Positions 51,728 through 60,700 of a DNA stretch of 64,000 nt are shown here, piece by piece (the first letter of the stretch is position 1; the number at the start of each line of letters is the position of its first letter). The notes below the pieces were generated by a model that was not told the DNA's origin, searched no databases, and saw only the letters and a list, made by a program, of their open reading frames with translations. The position numbers and the translations under genes are program-made. Source of the DNA: Kaistella chaponensis (GTDB taxonomy: Bacteria; Bacteroidota; Bacteroidia; Flavobacteriales; Weeksellaceae); the NCBI RefSeq assembly GCF_900156725.1, contig NZ_FTOI01000008.1, forward strand, positions 1-64,000, written 5' to 3'.

Positions 51728-52966
51728 TTAGTAATTCATTTTGCGAAGTTTAGGAACTTTACTTGCCACCAAAAGGGAAATCAAAACCGTCATGGTGCCG
51801 CCAAAAACGACGGAGCGAACCACGCCAAGAAGTTTGGCTGCGACGCCACTTTCAAATTGTCCCATTTCGTTGCTCGACATGATGAAGATGGAATTCACGC
51901 TCAACACGCGTCCACGAATATAATCTGGAGTTTTTAATTGTACAATGGTTCCGCGAATAACGACAGAAATACCATCGAGCATTCCGCTGAAAACGAGGAG
52001 AAAAAAGGAGAGCCAATACAATTTGGACAAACCGAAACCGATGATGCATAAACCAAATCCTGCAACGGCAACGAGTAATATTTTCCCTTGATTTTTGGTT
52101 AATGGGAAAAAAGCCAGTGTTAAAATAATACACATGGATCCAAGATCTGAAGCGGCGTTGAGCAAACCGAAACCTTCTGCGCCGACTTTTAAAATATCGG
52201 TTGCAAAGACCGGAATCATGGCAACTGCACCGCCAAAAAGCACAGCAAACATATCCAAACACAGAGCGCCAAGAATTTCTTTGGTTTTGTAGATGTAGGC
52301 AATTCCTTCTTTCATGCTTTTTACGACTCCCATTTTTACATCGCTGTTTTCGGAAGGATGTTGGTTGAGTTGCCAAAAGAAAAGAGAAGAAAAAAGCATT
52401 AATCCAACCACGACTAAAATGGTTCCGGAAATATCAATCCAATGAATTAGAAATCCGCCCAGAGCATGACCAAAAACAGATGCAGTTAAAAAAGTGCCTT
52501 GATTAAGAGTGATTGCATTGGGAAGTTGATCTCTGGAAACAATTTTTGGAATCATTGAAGGAACGATCGGACCAATAAATGCTCTGCAAAAACCCGTAAA
52601 AAAGATGACTGCATAAATGAAATAGGAAATTTGCAGGTTGCTGAAATGTAGAAATTGGTGTCCGAAAAAGGCGGGAATTGCCAATAAACTGATCAGGAAA
52701 ACATAAGCATAGTTACAAATTAATAAAAGTCTTTTCTTTTCGGAATTGTCGATCACATGACCTGCGTAAAGTGCAGTAGAAACGGCGGGAATTACTTCTG
52801 ATAAACCTATTAAACCAATGGCAAAAGGATCTTTGGTTAATTGATAAATCCACCATCCCATTAATGTAGCCAACATTCTGAAGGATAAAATTAGAAAAAA
52901 CCTTCCCGTCATTAAATTACGAAATTCGGGAATTTTTAGGGTTTGAATAGGTTGTAGAGAAATCAT
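51728..52966 (-). CDS. MFS transporter, EntS-like exporter group
   Basis: This 412-aa permease has twelve hydrophobic segments. It begins PIQTLKIPEFRNLMTGRFFL and shows GLSEVIPAVSTALYAGHVIDNSEKKRLL, the MFS loop after helix 2. Its style is that of MFS_3/EntS-type exporters, which move siderophores or drugs. A longer reading starts at a TTG (52987). The ATG at 52966 is preferred because a TACTTTTG box ends four bases before it. The C-terminal part includes RGTIVQLKTPDYIRGRVLSV, another common block of this group. Substrate unknown. Confidence 0.85.
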   Translation of the reverse strand: MISLQPIQTLKIPEFRNLMTGRFFLILSFRMLATLMGWWIYQLTKDPFAIGLIGLSEVIPAVSTALYAGHVIDNSEKKRLLLICNYAYVFLISLLAIPAFFGHQFLHFSNLQISYFIYAVIFFTGFCRAFIGPIVPSMIPKIVSRDQLPNAITLNQGTFLTASVFGHALGGFLIHWIDISGTILVVVGLMLFSSLFFWQLNQHPSENSDVKMGVVKSMKEGIAYIYKTKEILGALCLDMFAVLFGGAVAMIPVFATDILKVGAEGFGLLNAASDLGSMCIILTLAFFPLTKNQGKILLVAVAGFGLCIIGFGLSKLYWLSFFLLVFSGMLDGISVVIRGTIVQLKTPDYIRGRVLSVNSIFIMSSNEMGQFESGVAAKLLGVVRSVVFGGTMTVLISLLVASKVPKLRKMNY

Positions 52967-52970
52967 TTTG

Positions 52971-52978
52971 CAAAAGTA
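52971..52978 (-). promoter_or_regulatory. TACTTTTG box four bases before the MFS ATG
   Basis: The box matches TAnnTTTG on the minus strand and supports both the chosen start and a leaderless message. Confidence 0.5.
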
Positions 52979-53157
52979 AATTTTCAAAACTAAAAAACAT
53001 CTAATAATTTACCGCGATTGCATCTATTATTTAAGGTGTTGTCTGCAAATAAAGCATTATTAATTTTAATCGAAAATTTGGGGCATTTTCCTGCGCTTTG
53101 GATTTTATGATTCCATAGTTGCGAAGGTTGTTGTTCACGGAGTTTAAATTAATATTT

Positions 53158-53165
53158 TATCTTTG
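53158..53165 (+). promoter_or_regulatory. TATCTTTG box four bases before the SMR ATG
   Basis: Plus-strand match to TAnnTTTG with the same 4-base gap to ATG as seen before dnaB and others. Confidence 0.5.
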
Positions 53166-53169
53166 AAAC

Positions 53170-53508
53170 ATGAACTGGATTATATTAATTATCGGAGGAT
53201 TATTTGAAACTGCCTTTGCAACATGCCTTGGAAAAGCGCAGGAAACTACGGGAAAAGAAAGTTATTTCTGGTGGGGAGGTTTTGTAATTTCTTTATTTTT
53301 GAGTATGTTTTTATTGTACAAAGCAATTTCTGTGGGAACAAACCCGATACCGATTGGAACCGCTTATGCAGTTTGGACAGGAATTGGAGCAGTCGGAGCA
53401 GTTTTGATGGGGATTTTTGTTTTTAATGAACCGGCTACTTTCTGGAGAATGTTTTTTGTAATGGCTTTGATTGCGTCTGTAGTCGGATTGAAGTTGGTTA
53501 GTTCGTAG
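53170..53508 (+). CDS. Small multidrug resistance (SMR) family exporter, SugE/Gdx-like
   Basis: This 112-aa protein has four membrane helices and works as an antiparallel dimer. The key Glu is in IIGGLFETAFATCLG. The segment PIGTAYAVWTGIGAVGAVLMG with FNEPATFWR matches SugE/Gdx guanidinium exporters closely, though EmrE-type drug pumps share much of it. It has a leaderless-type promoter; I saw no guanidine riboswitch upstream. Confidence 0.85.
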   Translation: MNWIILIIGGLFETAFATCLGKAQETTGKESYFWWGGFVISLFLSMFLLYKAISVGTNPIPIGTAYAVWTGIGAVGAVLMGIFVFNEPATFWRMFFVMALIASVVGLKLVSS

Positions 53509-53611
53509 GTCAGTTATTTGAATATTGAAATTTTTTGTAATTTAGGGTGTTTTCACGGTATGTTTTTAGGAATGGAATAATTAATTTTGTTTAATTAATC
53601 TTAAAATTTAC

Positions 53612-54481
53612 ATGATGAAAACAAAATTACTTTCTTTATTTGCGTTGTGCACGCTAACATTTGCACAAGCGCAAACCAATCTTCTTATTGAAGGATTCGA
53701 TGCAATAACCTTACCTGGTTGGACTCTAACAAATCAAAGTGTTCCAATTGGTTCTACAAGTTGGTTTCAGGGGAATACGGCGGTTTTTAATTCCCAGTCA
53801 GGAGCAACTAATTCATACATTGGAGCAAATTTTAATAATACAACTGGAGCGAATACGATCAGTAACTGGTTAATTACCCCGCAAGTTTTAGTACAGGATG
53901 GAGATGTTTTAAAATTCTGGACGAGAACAGCAACCGGTGCTACTTTTGCAGATCGTTTGGAAATAAGGTCGTCTTTAGGAGCAACTCCTACTATTCCCAG
54001 TGGTGCAACTAATGTAGGTTCTTTTACTACTGTTCATCTTACGATCAATCCTACTTTATTAGCAGGAGCAGGTAGTTATCCAGATGTATGGACAGAGTTC
54101 ACCATTACTGTAGCAGGCGTTTCTGCAACACCAGTTGCCATGAATTTTGCTTTCCGTTATTTTGTAACAAGTGGCGGTCCTAGTGGAGCCAACTCAAATT
54201 ATATCGGAATCGACACTTTTTCTCTTGTAAGACCAGCTTTAGCAGTTTCTAATGTAAACAAAGCAGCAATTTCTATTTATCCAAATCCTACAAGGGATTA
54301 CTTAAATGTAAGTGCTTCATCTAAAGTTAATAAAATTGAAGTATATGATATTTCAGGTAAAAAAGTAAATGCTGATTTCGTTGACAATAAAGTTGACGTA
54401 CAAAATCTTGCAAAAGGTTCTTACCTAATCAAAATTACTGACGCTTTTGGAACTACCACCCAGAAATTTATTAAAAAATAA
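53612..54481 (+). CDS. Secreted T9SS cargo with choice-of-anchor J domain
   Basis: This 289-aa protein has a signal peptide (KTKLLSLFALCTLTFAQAQ) and a choice-of-anchor J jelly-roll domain from about residue 22 to 210 (LLIEGFDAITLPGWTL, NWLITPQVLVQDGDVLKFW). The C-terminus is a T9SS type A sorting domain, SIYPNPTRDYLNVSASSKVN then GKKVNAD and KGSYLIKITDAFGTTTQKFI. It should pass the outer membrane by the type IX system and be cleaved there. It is nearly a minimal cargo: only the J domain and the signal. A TAATTTTG box (53582-53589) precedes it. Confidence 0.9.
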   Translation: MMKTKLLSLFALCTLTFAQAQTNLLIEGFDAITLPGWTLTNQSVPIGSTSWFQGNTAVFNSQSGATNSYIGANFNNTTGANTISNWLITPQVLVQDGDVLKFWTRTATGATFADRLEIRSSLGATPTIPSGATNVGSFTTVHLTINPTLLAGAGSYPDVWTEFTITVAGVSATPVAMNFAFRYFVTSGGPSGANSNYIGIDTFSLVRPALAVSNVNKAAISIYPNPTRDYLNVSASSKVNKIEVYDISGKKVNADFVDNKVDVQNLAKGSYLIKITDAFGTTTQKFIKK

Positions 54482-54508
54482 TGATTCTTTGAAATCTAAG
54501 AAACAATG

Positions 54509-54531
54509 AAAGCCCTTAATTTGAGGGCTTT
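54509..54531. terminator. Terminator between the T9SS cargo and GH3 genes
   Basis: AAAGCCCT and AGGGCTTT form an 8-bp stem, with T residues after it on the plus strand, between convergent stops. Confidence 0.8.
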
Positions 54532-54545
54532 TTTTATTGTTTTTT

Positions 54546-56060
54546 TTAGGATGTAGAAAATGAGATTTTAAATTTTTCTAAGAAATCCGCAATTTTTCTG
54601 TCATTGGCCAATCTCGGAATTTTATTTTGACCGCCCAGTTTTCCTTCCGATTTTGCAAATTCCTGAAACGCCTTTTTCTTTAATGCGGTTATGATTAAAG
54701 GCTGCAGGATTTTCCCCGAAATTAAATCATCATAATACGAGTTTCTTTTCCGCATTTCGTCATCCAGGTTTTTTCTGAAATCATCTAGATTTTCCGGTTC
54801 TTTTTCAAATTCAATCAACCATTCGTGATAAGGCAAACCTTCGCTTGGATTTACTTCTGGAGCCAAATGGAATTCTGTAATCTGTGCCGGAAATTTTTCC
54901 ACCGTCGCTTTCATCGCTTCTTCCACTTCGAAAGCGATTACATGTTCACCAAAAGCTGAGGTGAAATGTTTGGTTCTTCCCGAAACTAAAATACGGAAAG
55001 GATCTTTCGATATAAAACGCACTACATCTCCTATGGAATAGGCCCAAAGTCCAGAATTGGTGGTTAAAATCAACGCATAATCTTTGTTGAGTTCTATTTC
55101 TCCTAAAGTCAATCTCTTTGCTTCCGGTTTTCCGTATTCTTCCAAAGGAATAAATTCATAGAAAATTCCATGATTGGTCAAAAGAAGCAATCCTTCTTTC
55201 TCGAAATTGTCTTGAAAAGCAAAAAAACCTTCACTCGCCGGAAAAGTTTGAAGGGTATCTACTTTTCCGCCCAGAAGTTCTTCCATCTTTTCGCGGTACG
55301 GTTCGTAATTTACACCGCCGGTTATGATTAGCTGTAAATTCGGAAACAAGTTGGTGATTTTCTTGCCGTTTCGTTCAATTAATTTTTCGAAATACATGAT
55401 CAACCACGGCGGAATGCCGGAAATCAACGTCATGTTTTCTTTTTCGGTCTCTTTTACGATTTCGTCAACTTTGGTTTCCCAATCTTCGATGAGGTTGGTT
55501 TGCTGACTTGGCAATCGGTTTTTCTGTAAATAATTGGGAATATGATGTGCGACGATCCCAGAAAGGCGACCTGTTTGAATGCCGTTAATTTCCTCTAATT
55601 CTGGACTGCCCTGCAAGAAAATCATTTTCCCGGAAACAAAATCGGAATTATTTTTTTGAGCCATATAGTGAAACAAAGCACTTCGGGCTGCATTAAGTTG
55701 AAAAGGCATTCCTTCTTTAGAAATGGGGATGTATTTGGAACCAGAAGTGGTACCGGAAGTTTTCGCAAAATATTGCGGAGTTTCAGTCCAAAGAATATTT
55801 CGCTGACCTTTCTTTACCTTTTCGATGTAAGGTTTTAAATCTTCGTAATCAGCAATTTGCACCTTATTTTGAAAATCGGAAATGGCATGAATATTCTCAA
55901 ACTGATGTTCTCTGCCGAACAAAGTTTTTTCTGCAGTTTTTACCAAAGACAAGAGCAATTTCTCCTGATCTTCTACCGCGTTTTTTTGGAAGGTGAAGGC
56001 TTCTGCAACATGTTTTTTTGCCCAGATCAAAGCAATTTTCTTCTTGATTAAATTTAGCAT
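54546..56060 (-). CDS. GH3-family acyl-adenylating enzyme
   Basis: This 504-aa protein belongs to the GH3 family named from plants, part of the ANL adenylating superfamily. Motifs are the phosphate loop KTSGTTSGSKYIPIS, the FPASEGFFAFQ block, and LWAYSIGDVVRF with the hinge Asp. Plant members join amino acids to hormones; bacterial members are largely uncharacterised. No partner gene for a pathway lies next to it. A TAAATTTG box ends four bases before the ATG, and the convergent T9SS gene shares its terminator. Confidence 0.88.
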   Translation of the reverse strand: MLNLIKKKIALIWAKKHVAEAFTFQKNAVEDQEKLLLSLVKTAEKTLFGREHQFENIHAISDFQNKVQIADYEDLKPYIEKVKKGQRNILWTETPQYFAKTSGTTSGSKYIPISKEGMPFQLNAARSALFHYMAQKNNSDFVSGKMIFLQGSPELEEINGIQTGRLSGIVAHHIPNYLQKNRLPSQQTNLIEDWETKVDEIVKETEKENMTLISGIPPWLIMYFEKLIERNGKKITNLFPNLQLIITGGVNYEPYREKMEELLGGKVDTLQTFPASEGFFAFQDNFEKEGLLLLTNHGIFYEFIPLEEYGKPEAKRLTLGEIELNKDYALILTTNSGLWAYSIGDVVRFISKDPFRILVSGRTKHFTSAFGEHVIAFEVEEAMKATVEKFPAQITEFHLAPEVNPSEGLPYHEWLIEFEKEPENLDDFRKNLDDEMRKRNSYYDDLISGKILQPLIITALKKKAFQEFAKSEGKLGGQNKIPRLANDRKIADFLEKFKISFSTS

Positions 56061-56064
56061 AGCA

Positions 56065-56072
56065 CAAATTTA
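56065..56072 (-). promoter_or_regulatory. TAAATTTG box four bases before the GH3 ATG
   Basis: Minus-strand match to TAnnTTTG with the common 4-base gap to ATG, predicting a leaderless message. Confidence 0.5.
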
Positions 56073-56106
56073 ACGGATTTTACTGAGAAGAGTAATATTC
56101 ATTATT

Positions 56107-56712
56107 TTAAAAGTTGAAGCGATATCCCAAACTTAAACTCAGGAAAACAGAATGGTTGTAATATTTCTGAATCTCCGGATTTTCGTTGTAAACATTGGTC
56201 GAATAATAATTGACTCTTCCGGTGGCAAAAACAGCTTGATATCCTTCCGGATCTAAAATGTAGATGGCTTTTCCACCAATATTAAATCCAATTCCGGTAT
56301 TTTTTAACTTTTCATTGTTATGATCTAAAAAAGTGCTCGATTGATTGTAGTAACTGAAACCCGCCATTTCTTCGACCAAAAATTCTTCGGAAATCTTTTC
56401 GCGGTGCGTGAGAAAAACATCGATAATCGTCAAAGTTGGGGACGCGATGTTGCCAAAAATATTCTTGCGTTCATAGATCACGTTTGAGAAAAGCATGCTA
56501 TAATCCAGACCAATCCCAAAATTAATCGGAGTCATCAAGTTTCCAGAGAAGCCAAATCCGTAAAATGGTTGTAAATCTTTAGAAAGAGAATTATTACCGA
56601 TGGGTTTTAGCATAATAACTTTTGTTTCGATATTAGAAACCACATCGAGTTTCTTCTTTTGACTTAAAAGTAGGGAAGTGCAACCTAAAAAAAGAAGGTG
56701 AAATATTCTCAT
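56107..56712 (-). CDS. Uncharacterised secreted protein, probable small outer-membrane barrel
   Basis: This 201-aa protein has a signal peptide (RIFHLLFLGCTSLLLSQ) and alternating beta-rich segments such as YGFGFSGNLMTPINFGIGLDY and SVFLSLSLGYRFNF at the end. The final aromatic residue fits an outer-membrane barrel. No family is firmly recognised. Its ATG shares one base with the stop of the lipoprotein gene upstream (TAATG), so the two are coupled and may work together. Confidence 0.6.
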   Translation of the reverse strand: MRIFHLLFLGCTSLLLSQKKKLDVVSNIETKVIMLKPIGNNSLSKDLQPFYGFGFSGNLMTPINFGIGLDYSMLFSNVIYERKNIFGNIASPTLTIIDVFLTHREKISEEFLVEEMAGFSYYNQSSTFLDHNNEKLKNTGIGFNIGGKAIYILDPEGYQAVFATGRVNYYSTNVYNENPEIQKYYNHSVFLSLSLGYRFNF

Positions 56713-57071
56713 TACTTTAGTTTTATTTCGTTGAAAGTAATGGTCGTTGTTCCCGCAGGAATATTGATTTGCAGAGAATCGGCAGAAAGTACAGACCCAG
56801 ATTTGGATGCTTTGAAAGATTTTACTTTAGCATTAAAACGCAAGGAAAAAGATTCGGAAAGAAGCGGTCCCGATAAGGTAAAATCTCCCGCATCGGTAGG
56901 AATTGCTTCTGCAACAATGGCATTGTCGCTTTTGATCAACACCTTTATTTTTGCTAGTTGCAGGGAAGTTTCTGTGATCTTACCGTCCACATATGCGCGC
57001 GAGTTTTCCCGCGTTTCTTCTTGGCAACCCAAAATCGTAGAGAAGATAAAGAGGTAAAAAAGAGGTCTCAT
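56712..57071 (-). CDS. Uncharacterised lipoprotein coupled to a barrel protein
   Basis: This 119-aa protein has a lipobox STILGC (Cys about residue 16), then a compact beta domain (GKITETSLQLAKIKVLIKSD, AGDFTLSGPLLSESFSLRF) reminiscent of carboxypeptidase-like regulatory or transthyretin-like folds. It ends ITFNEIKLK. The following barrel gene overlaps its stop by one base. Function unknown. Confidence 0.6.
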   Translation of the reverse strand: MRPLFYLFIFSTILGCQEETRENSRAYVDGKITETSLQLAKIKVLIKSDNAIVAEAIPTDAGDFTLSGPLLSESFSLRFNAKVKSFKASKSGSVLSADSLQINIPAGTTTITFNEIKLK

Positions 57072-57095
57072 TAAATTTTTTTTAAAGGTAATAAA

Positions 57096-57124
57096 AAAGC
57101 CTCGAAAAAATTTTGCGAGGCTTT
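57096..57124 (-). terminator. Terminator of the small KKDGTPDKRYK-repeat gene
   Basis: AAAGCCTCG and CGAGGCTTT form a perfect 9-bp stem; seven bases with T follow on the minus strand. It lies 18 bases after the stop. Confidence 0.85.
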
Positions 57125-57142
57125 GTCAATTAATTTTGAACG

Positions 57143-57403
57143 TTATTTTGTTTTGTATCTTTTATCGGGAGTGCCATCTTTTTTCAAATGTTCGTTGGCT
57201 TTGTATCTTTTGTCTGGTGTTCCGTCTTTTTTTAATTTAACTGCTGAATTTGATGCAGCTGGTTTTGCTGTTGCAGCAGCTGGTTTCGCAGTTTGCATTT
57301 TCACTGCTTTTGCAGGTGCTGTAGTTGTTTTTGGAGTAACTTGTTGTGCGGTTCCTAATCCAAGTCCAAAAGCCAAAGTCAATACGGTGAATAATTTTTT
57401 CAT
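57143..57403 (-). CDS. Small secreted Ala/Lys-rich protein with two KKDGTPDKRYK repeats
   Basis: This 86-aa protein has a signal peptide (KKLFTVLTLAFGLGLGTAQ). An Ala/Pro/Thr-rich linker follows, then two nearly identical 14-residue copies, LKKDGTPDKRYKAN and LKKDGTPDKRYKTK, separated by EH. I recall this motif as recurrent in small secreted Chryseobacterium proteins; its role is unknown. High Lys and Asp at each copy suggest a charged surface or metal/polymer binding, but nothing is proven. Its own hairpin ends it. Confidence 0.7.
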   Translation of the reverse strand: MKKLFTVLTLAFGLGLGTAQQVTPKTTTAPAKAVKMQTAKPAAATAKPAASNSAVKLKKDGTPDKRYKANEHLKKDGTPDKRYKTK

Positions 57404-57614
57404 TGTTTTAAAAAGGGTTAAGTTAATAATGTGTTTTTTTTAACAAAGTAAAATTATACAAATAATTTTCTCAATCATTTTTAGGTGATCACTTTAACCA
57501 AATTTTAACATGTCGTTCAAGGTTGATGTTGCCATTTTTTTAGGATCAGTAACCAAATGAAAAACCGCCTTGTGAACGATGAGGATCGGACAGCTTATTT
57601 TATTGTCAAATACC

Positions 57615-57657
57615 TATCTTTGCATCTTAAAACGATTTCGGAAAAGTCCCGAAATCG
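57615..57657 (+). promoter_or_regulatory. mfd promoter box followed at once by a strong leader hairpin
   Basis: TATCTTTG (57615-57622) predicts a start near 57628. CGATTTCGG (57633-57641) and CCGAAATCG (57649-57657) then form a perfect 9-bp stem followed by CTTTTCTGTTT. The hairpin would form in the first 30 bases of the message, so it may be an attenuator, a stabiliser, or the end of a tiny RNA. Confidence 0.5.
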
Positions 57658-57714
57658 CTTTTCTGTTTCATTATCAGTTATTTTTAAAGTTCATTTTTGC
57701 CTTTAAATCAAGAT

Positions 57715-60700
57715 ATGCCGTTAAAAAAAATCACCGAAATATTTCTACCCCAACTTTTACATTTAGGATTTGGAAAAGAATTGTTCACCCAACTCGATCA
57801 AAATAAACACCTTGCAGTAAAGTCTTTTGCAGGTTCATCTCCTTCTGTATTCGCTGCTGAATTGTTTTTAATTAAAAAGAAATCGGTTCTTTTTTTGACC
57901 GATGATAAAGAAGATGCGCTATATATTACCTCAGAATTAGAGGATTTATTAGGCAAAGAGAATGTTCTTTATTTTCCGCCAACACATTTAGAACCTTATC
58001 AAATTGAAAAAACGCAGAACGCTAATTTGGTTTTAAGAACCGAGGTTTTGAGCCGAATTCATCAGGATAAAAAACCAAGAGTAATGATTGCCCCTTTTTC
58101 CTCACTGGCTGAAAAAGCGATGAAGAAAGAGGATTTCAAAGCGATTTCTCATACCATCAAAACTGGTGATCAGTTAGATTTTGATTTTACGGAGGAACTG
58201 TTGCATCAATTTAATTTTAATCACACCGATTTCGTTTCTGAACCTGGTGAATTTTCCGTCAGAGGAGGAATTGTCGATGTTTTTTCTTATTCTAATGAAG
58301 AGCCGTATCGTATTACTTTTTTCGGGAATGAAGTGGAAAGCATTAAAACTTTCGATATAGAAACCCAACTTTCAAAAGAAAAAATCAAGGAGTTTCAGTT
58401 GGTTTCCAATATGAATTTTTCAGTTTTGGGAACCAAGGTTTCTTTGTTTGATTTAGCCCCGAAAGATTTAGTTGTAATCACGAAGAATGCTTTTGTAGGA
58501 ATCAATACAATTAAAAATTTCTACGCAAAAGCGGAAGAGAAATTTGGAACCTTAAGTACCGAAATCAAACATCAGAAGCCAGCGGAACTTTTTGTTTCTG
58601 AAGAAGATTTTGTTAAGGATATTAATAAATTTGAATGGATCGATTTTTCGATACAGGAAGTAAAAGGAAGCACCGCGACAATCGTTCAGTTGAATCAAAA
58701 GCCACAACCGATTTTTCATAAAAAATTCGAATTATTACTCGAAGATTTAGAGGAAAAACAAAATGAGGGTTTCGAAACCTGGATTTCTTTTTCGACCGAA
58801 AAACAGCAGGAACGCTTAGAATCTATTCTAGAAGATTTAACTGCACAGAAGTCTTCTTCGGAAGATCATGATGTTGCAGCATCAAAAGTTTTATTCAAAT
58901 CCTTCCGGTCTGAACTTCATGAAGGGTTTGTCGATGTCGATCACAAAATTTCGGTCTACACAGATCATCAGATTTTTGACCGCTACCAAAGATTTAAAGC
59001 CAAAAACGCTTTTGCTAAATCAGAGCAGATTACGCTGAAAGATCTGATGCAAATGAAAGTCGGCGATTACATCACGCATATTGATCACGGGATTGGGAAA
59101 TTTATGGGTTTAGTCAAAGTGAACAATAATGGGAAAGTTCAGGAATGTTTCAAATTGACTTACAAAAATGGAGATTTGCTGTATGTGAGCATTCATTCCT
59201 TGCACAAAATTTCTAAATACAATGGTCCAGACGGAAGAGAAATTGTTTTATCAAAACTCGGTTCTCCTGCGTGGAAATCTTTAAAACAAAAAACAAAAGC
59301 GAAAGTAAAACAAATTGCTTTTGACCTCATCAAATTATACGCGGAAAGAAAAACAGCGAAAGGATTTGCATTCGCGCCAGATTCTTATTTGCAAAATGAA
59401 CTCGAAGCCAGCTTCATTTACGAAGACACTCCAGATCAGGAAAAAGCCACCCTCGATGTGAAAAATGATATGGAAAACGATAACGTAATGGATCGTTTGA
59501 TTTGTGGCGACGTAGGGTTTGGAAAAACTGAAATTGCGATCAGAGCCGCCTTTAAAGCCGCAACAGACGGAAAACAAGTAGCGATTTTGGTTCCAACAAC
59601 CATTCTCGCGTTCCAACATTACCGAAGTTTTAAAGAAAGACTCAAAGATTTTCCTGTGACGATTTCGTACATGAACCGGTTCCGGTCGGCGAAACAAAAA
59701 GCAGAAACTTTGGAAGGTTTGAAAACCGGAAAAATAGATATCGTGATCGGAACACATCAATTGGTCGGAAGTTCGGTGAAATTTAAAGACTTAGGTTTAT
59801 TAATTATTGATGAGGAACACAAGTTCGGCGTTTCGGTAAAGGATAAATTGAAAACGTTAAAAAGCAATATTGATACTTTAACGCTTACGGCGACTCCAAT
59901 TCCGCGCACTTTGCAATTTTCTTTGATGGCGGCGAGAGATTTATCAGTCATCAAAACACCACCACCAAACAGACAACCGGTGGAAACACAAATTGTAGGT
60001 TTTAATGAAGAAATGATTCGCGATGCAATTTCCTATGAAATTCAGCGCGACGGACAAGTTTATTTCATCAATAACAGAATTGAAAATTTAAAGGATATTG
60101 CAGGATTGATACAGCGCTTAGTTCCTGATGCTAAAGTAATTACGGGACACGGACAGATGGAGGGGAAACAACTGGAGCGCAATGTTCTCGATTTTATGGA
60201 AGGAAAATATGACGTTCTGGTTTCTACCACCATCATCGAAAGTGGTGTAGATGTACCAAATGCAAACACCATTTTTATCAATGATGCTCAACGATTTGGT
60301 ATGGCAGATTTGCACCAAATGCGCGGAAGAGTCGGGCGAAGCAACCGGAAAGCTTTCTGTTTTTTGATTACGCCGCCTTTTGATATGATGTCGTCTTTAG
60401 CCAAGAAAAGACTAGAAGCAATTGAGCAGTTTTCAGATTTGGGAAGTGGTTTTCAGATTGCGATGAAAGATTTGGAAATACGTGGAGCAGGCGATTTATT
60501 AGGCGGTGAACAAAGCGGTTTCATCAATGAAATGGGATTTGAAACTTACCAGAAAATTATGCAGGAAGCCTTGGAAGAATTGCAAAATGATGAGGAATTC
60601 GAAGATATATTTGAAAATGAAGAAGACCGTAAAAAGCTCTTTAAATCTACAAAAGAAGTGAATATCGATACTGATTTAGAATTAATGTTGCCCGATTTTT

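Noticed and set aside
51852-52376. A 174-aa minus-strand reading frame
   Set aside because: It overlaps the MFS gene in another frame and is unusually rich in Arg, Cys and His, as expected for an out-of-frame reading.
53100-53169. Guanidine riboswitch in front of the SugE-like gene
   Set aside because: The promoter box lies four bases before the ATG, leaving no room for a leader, and no paired ACGR motif is seen.
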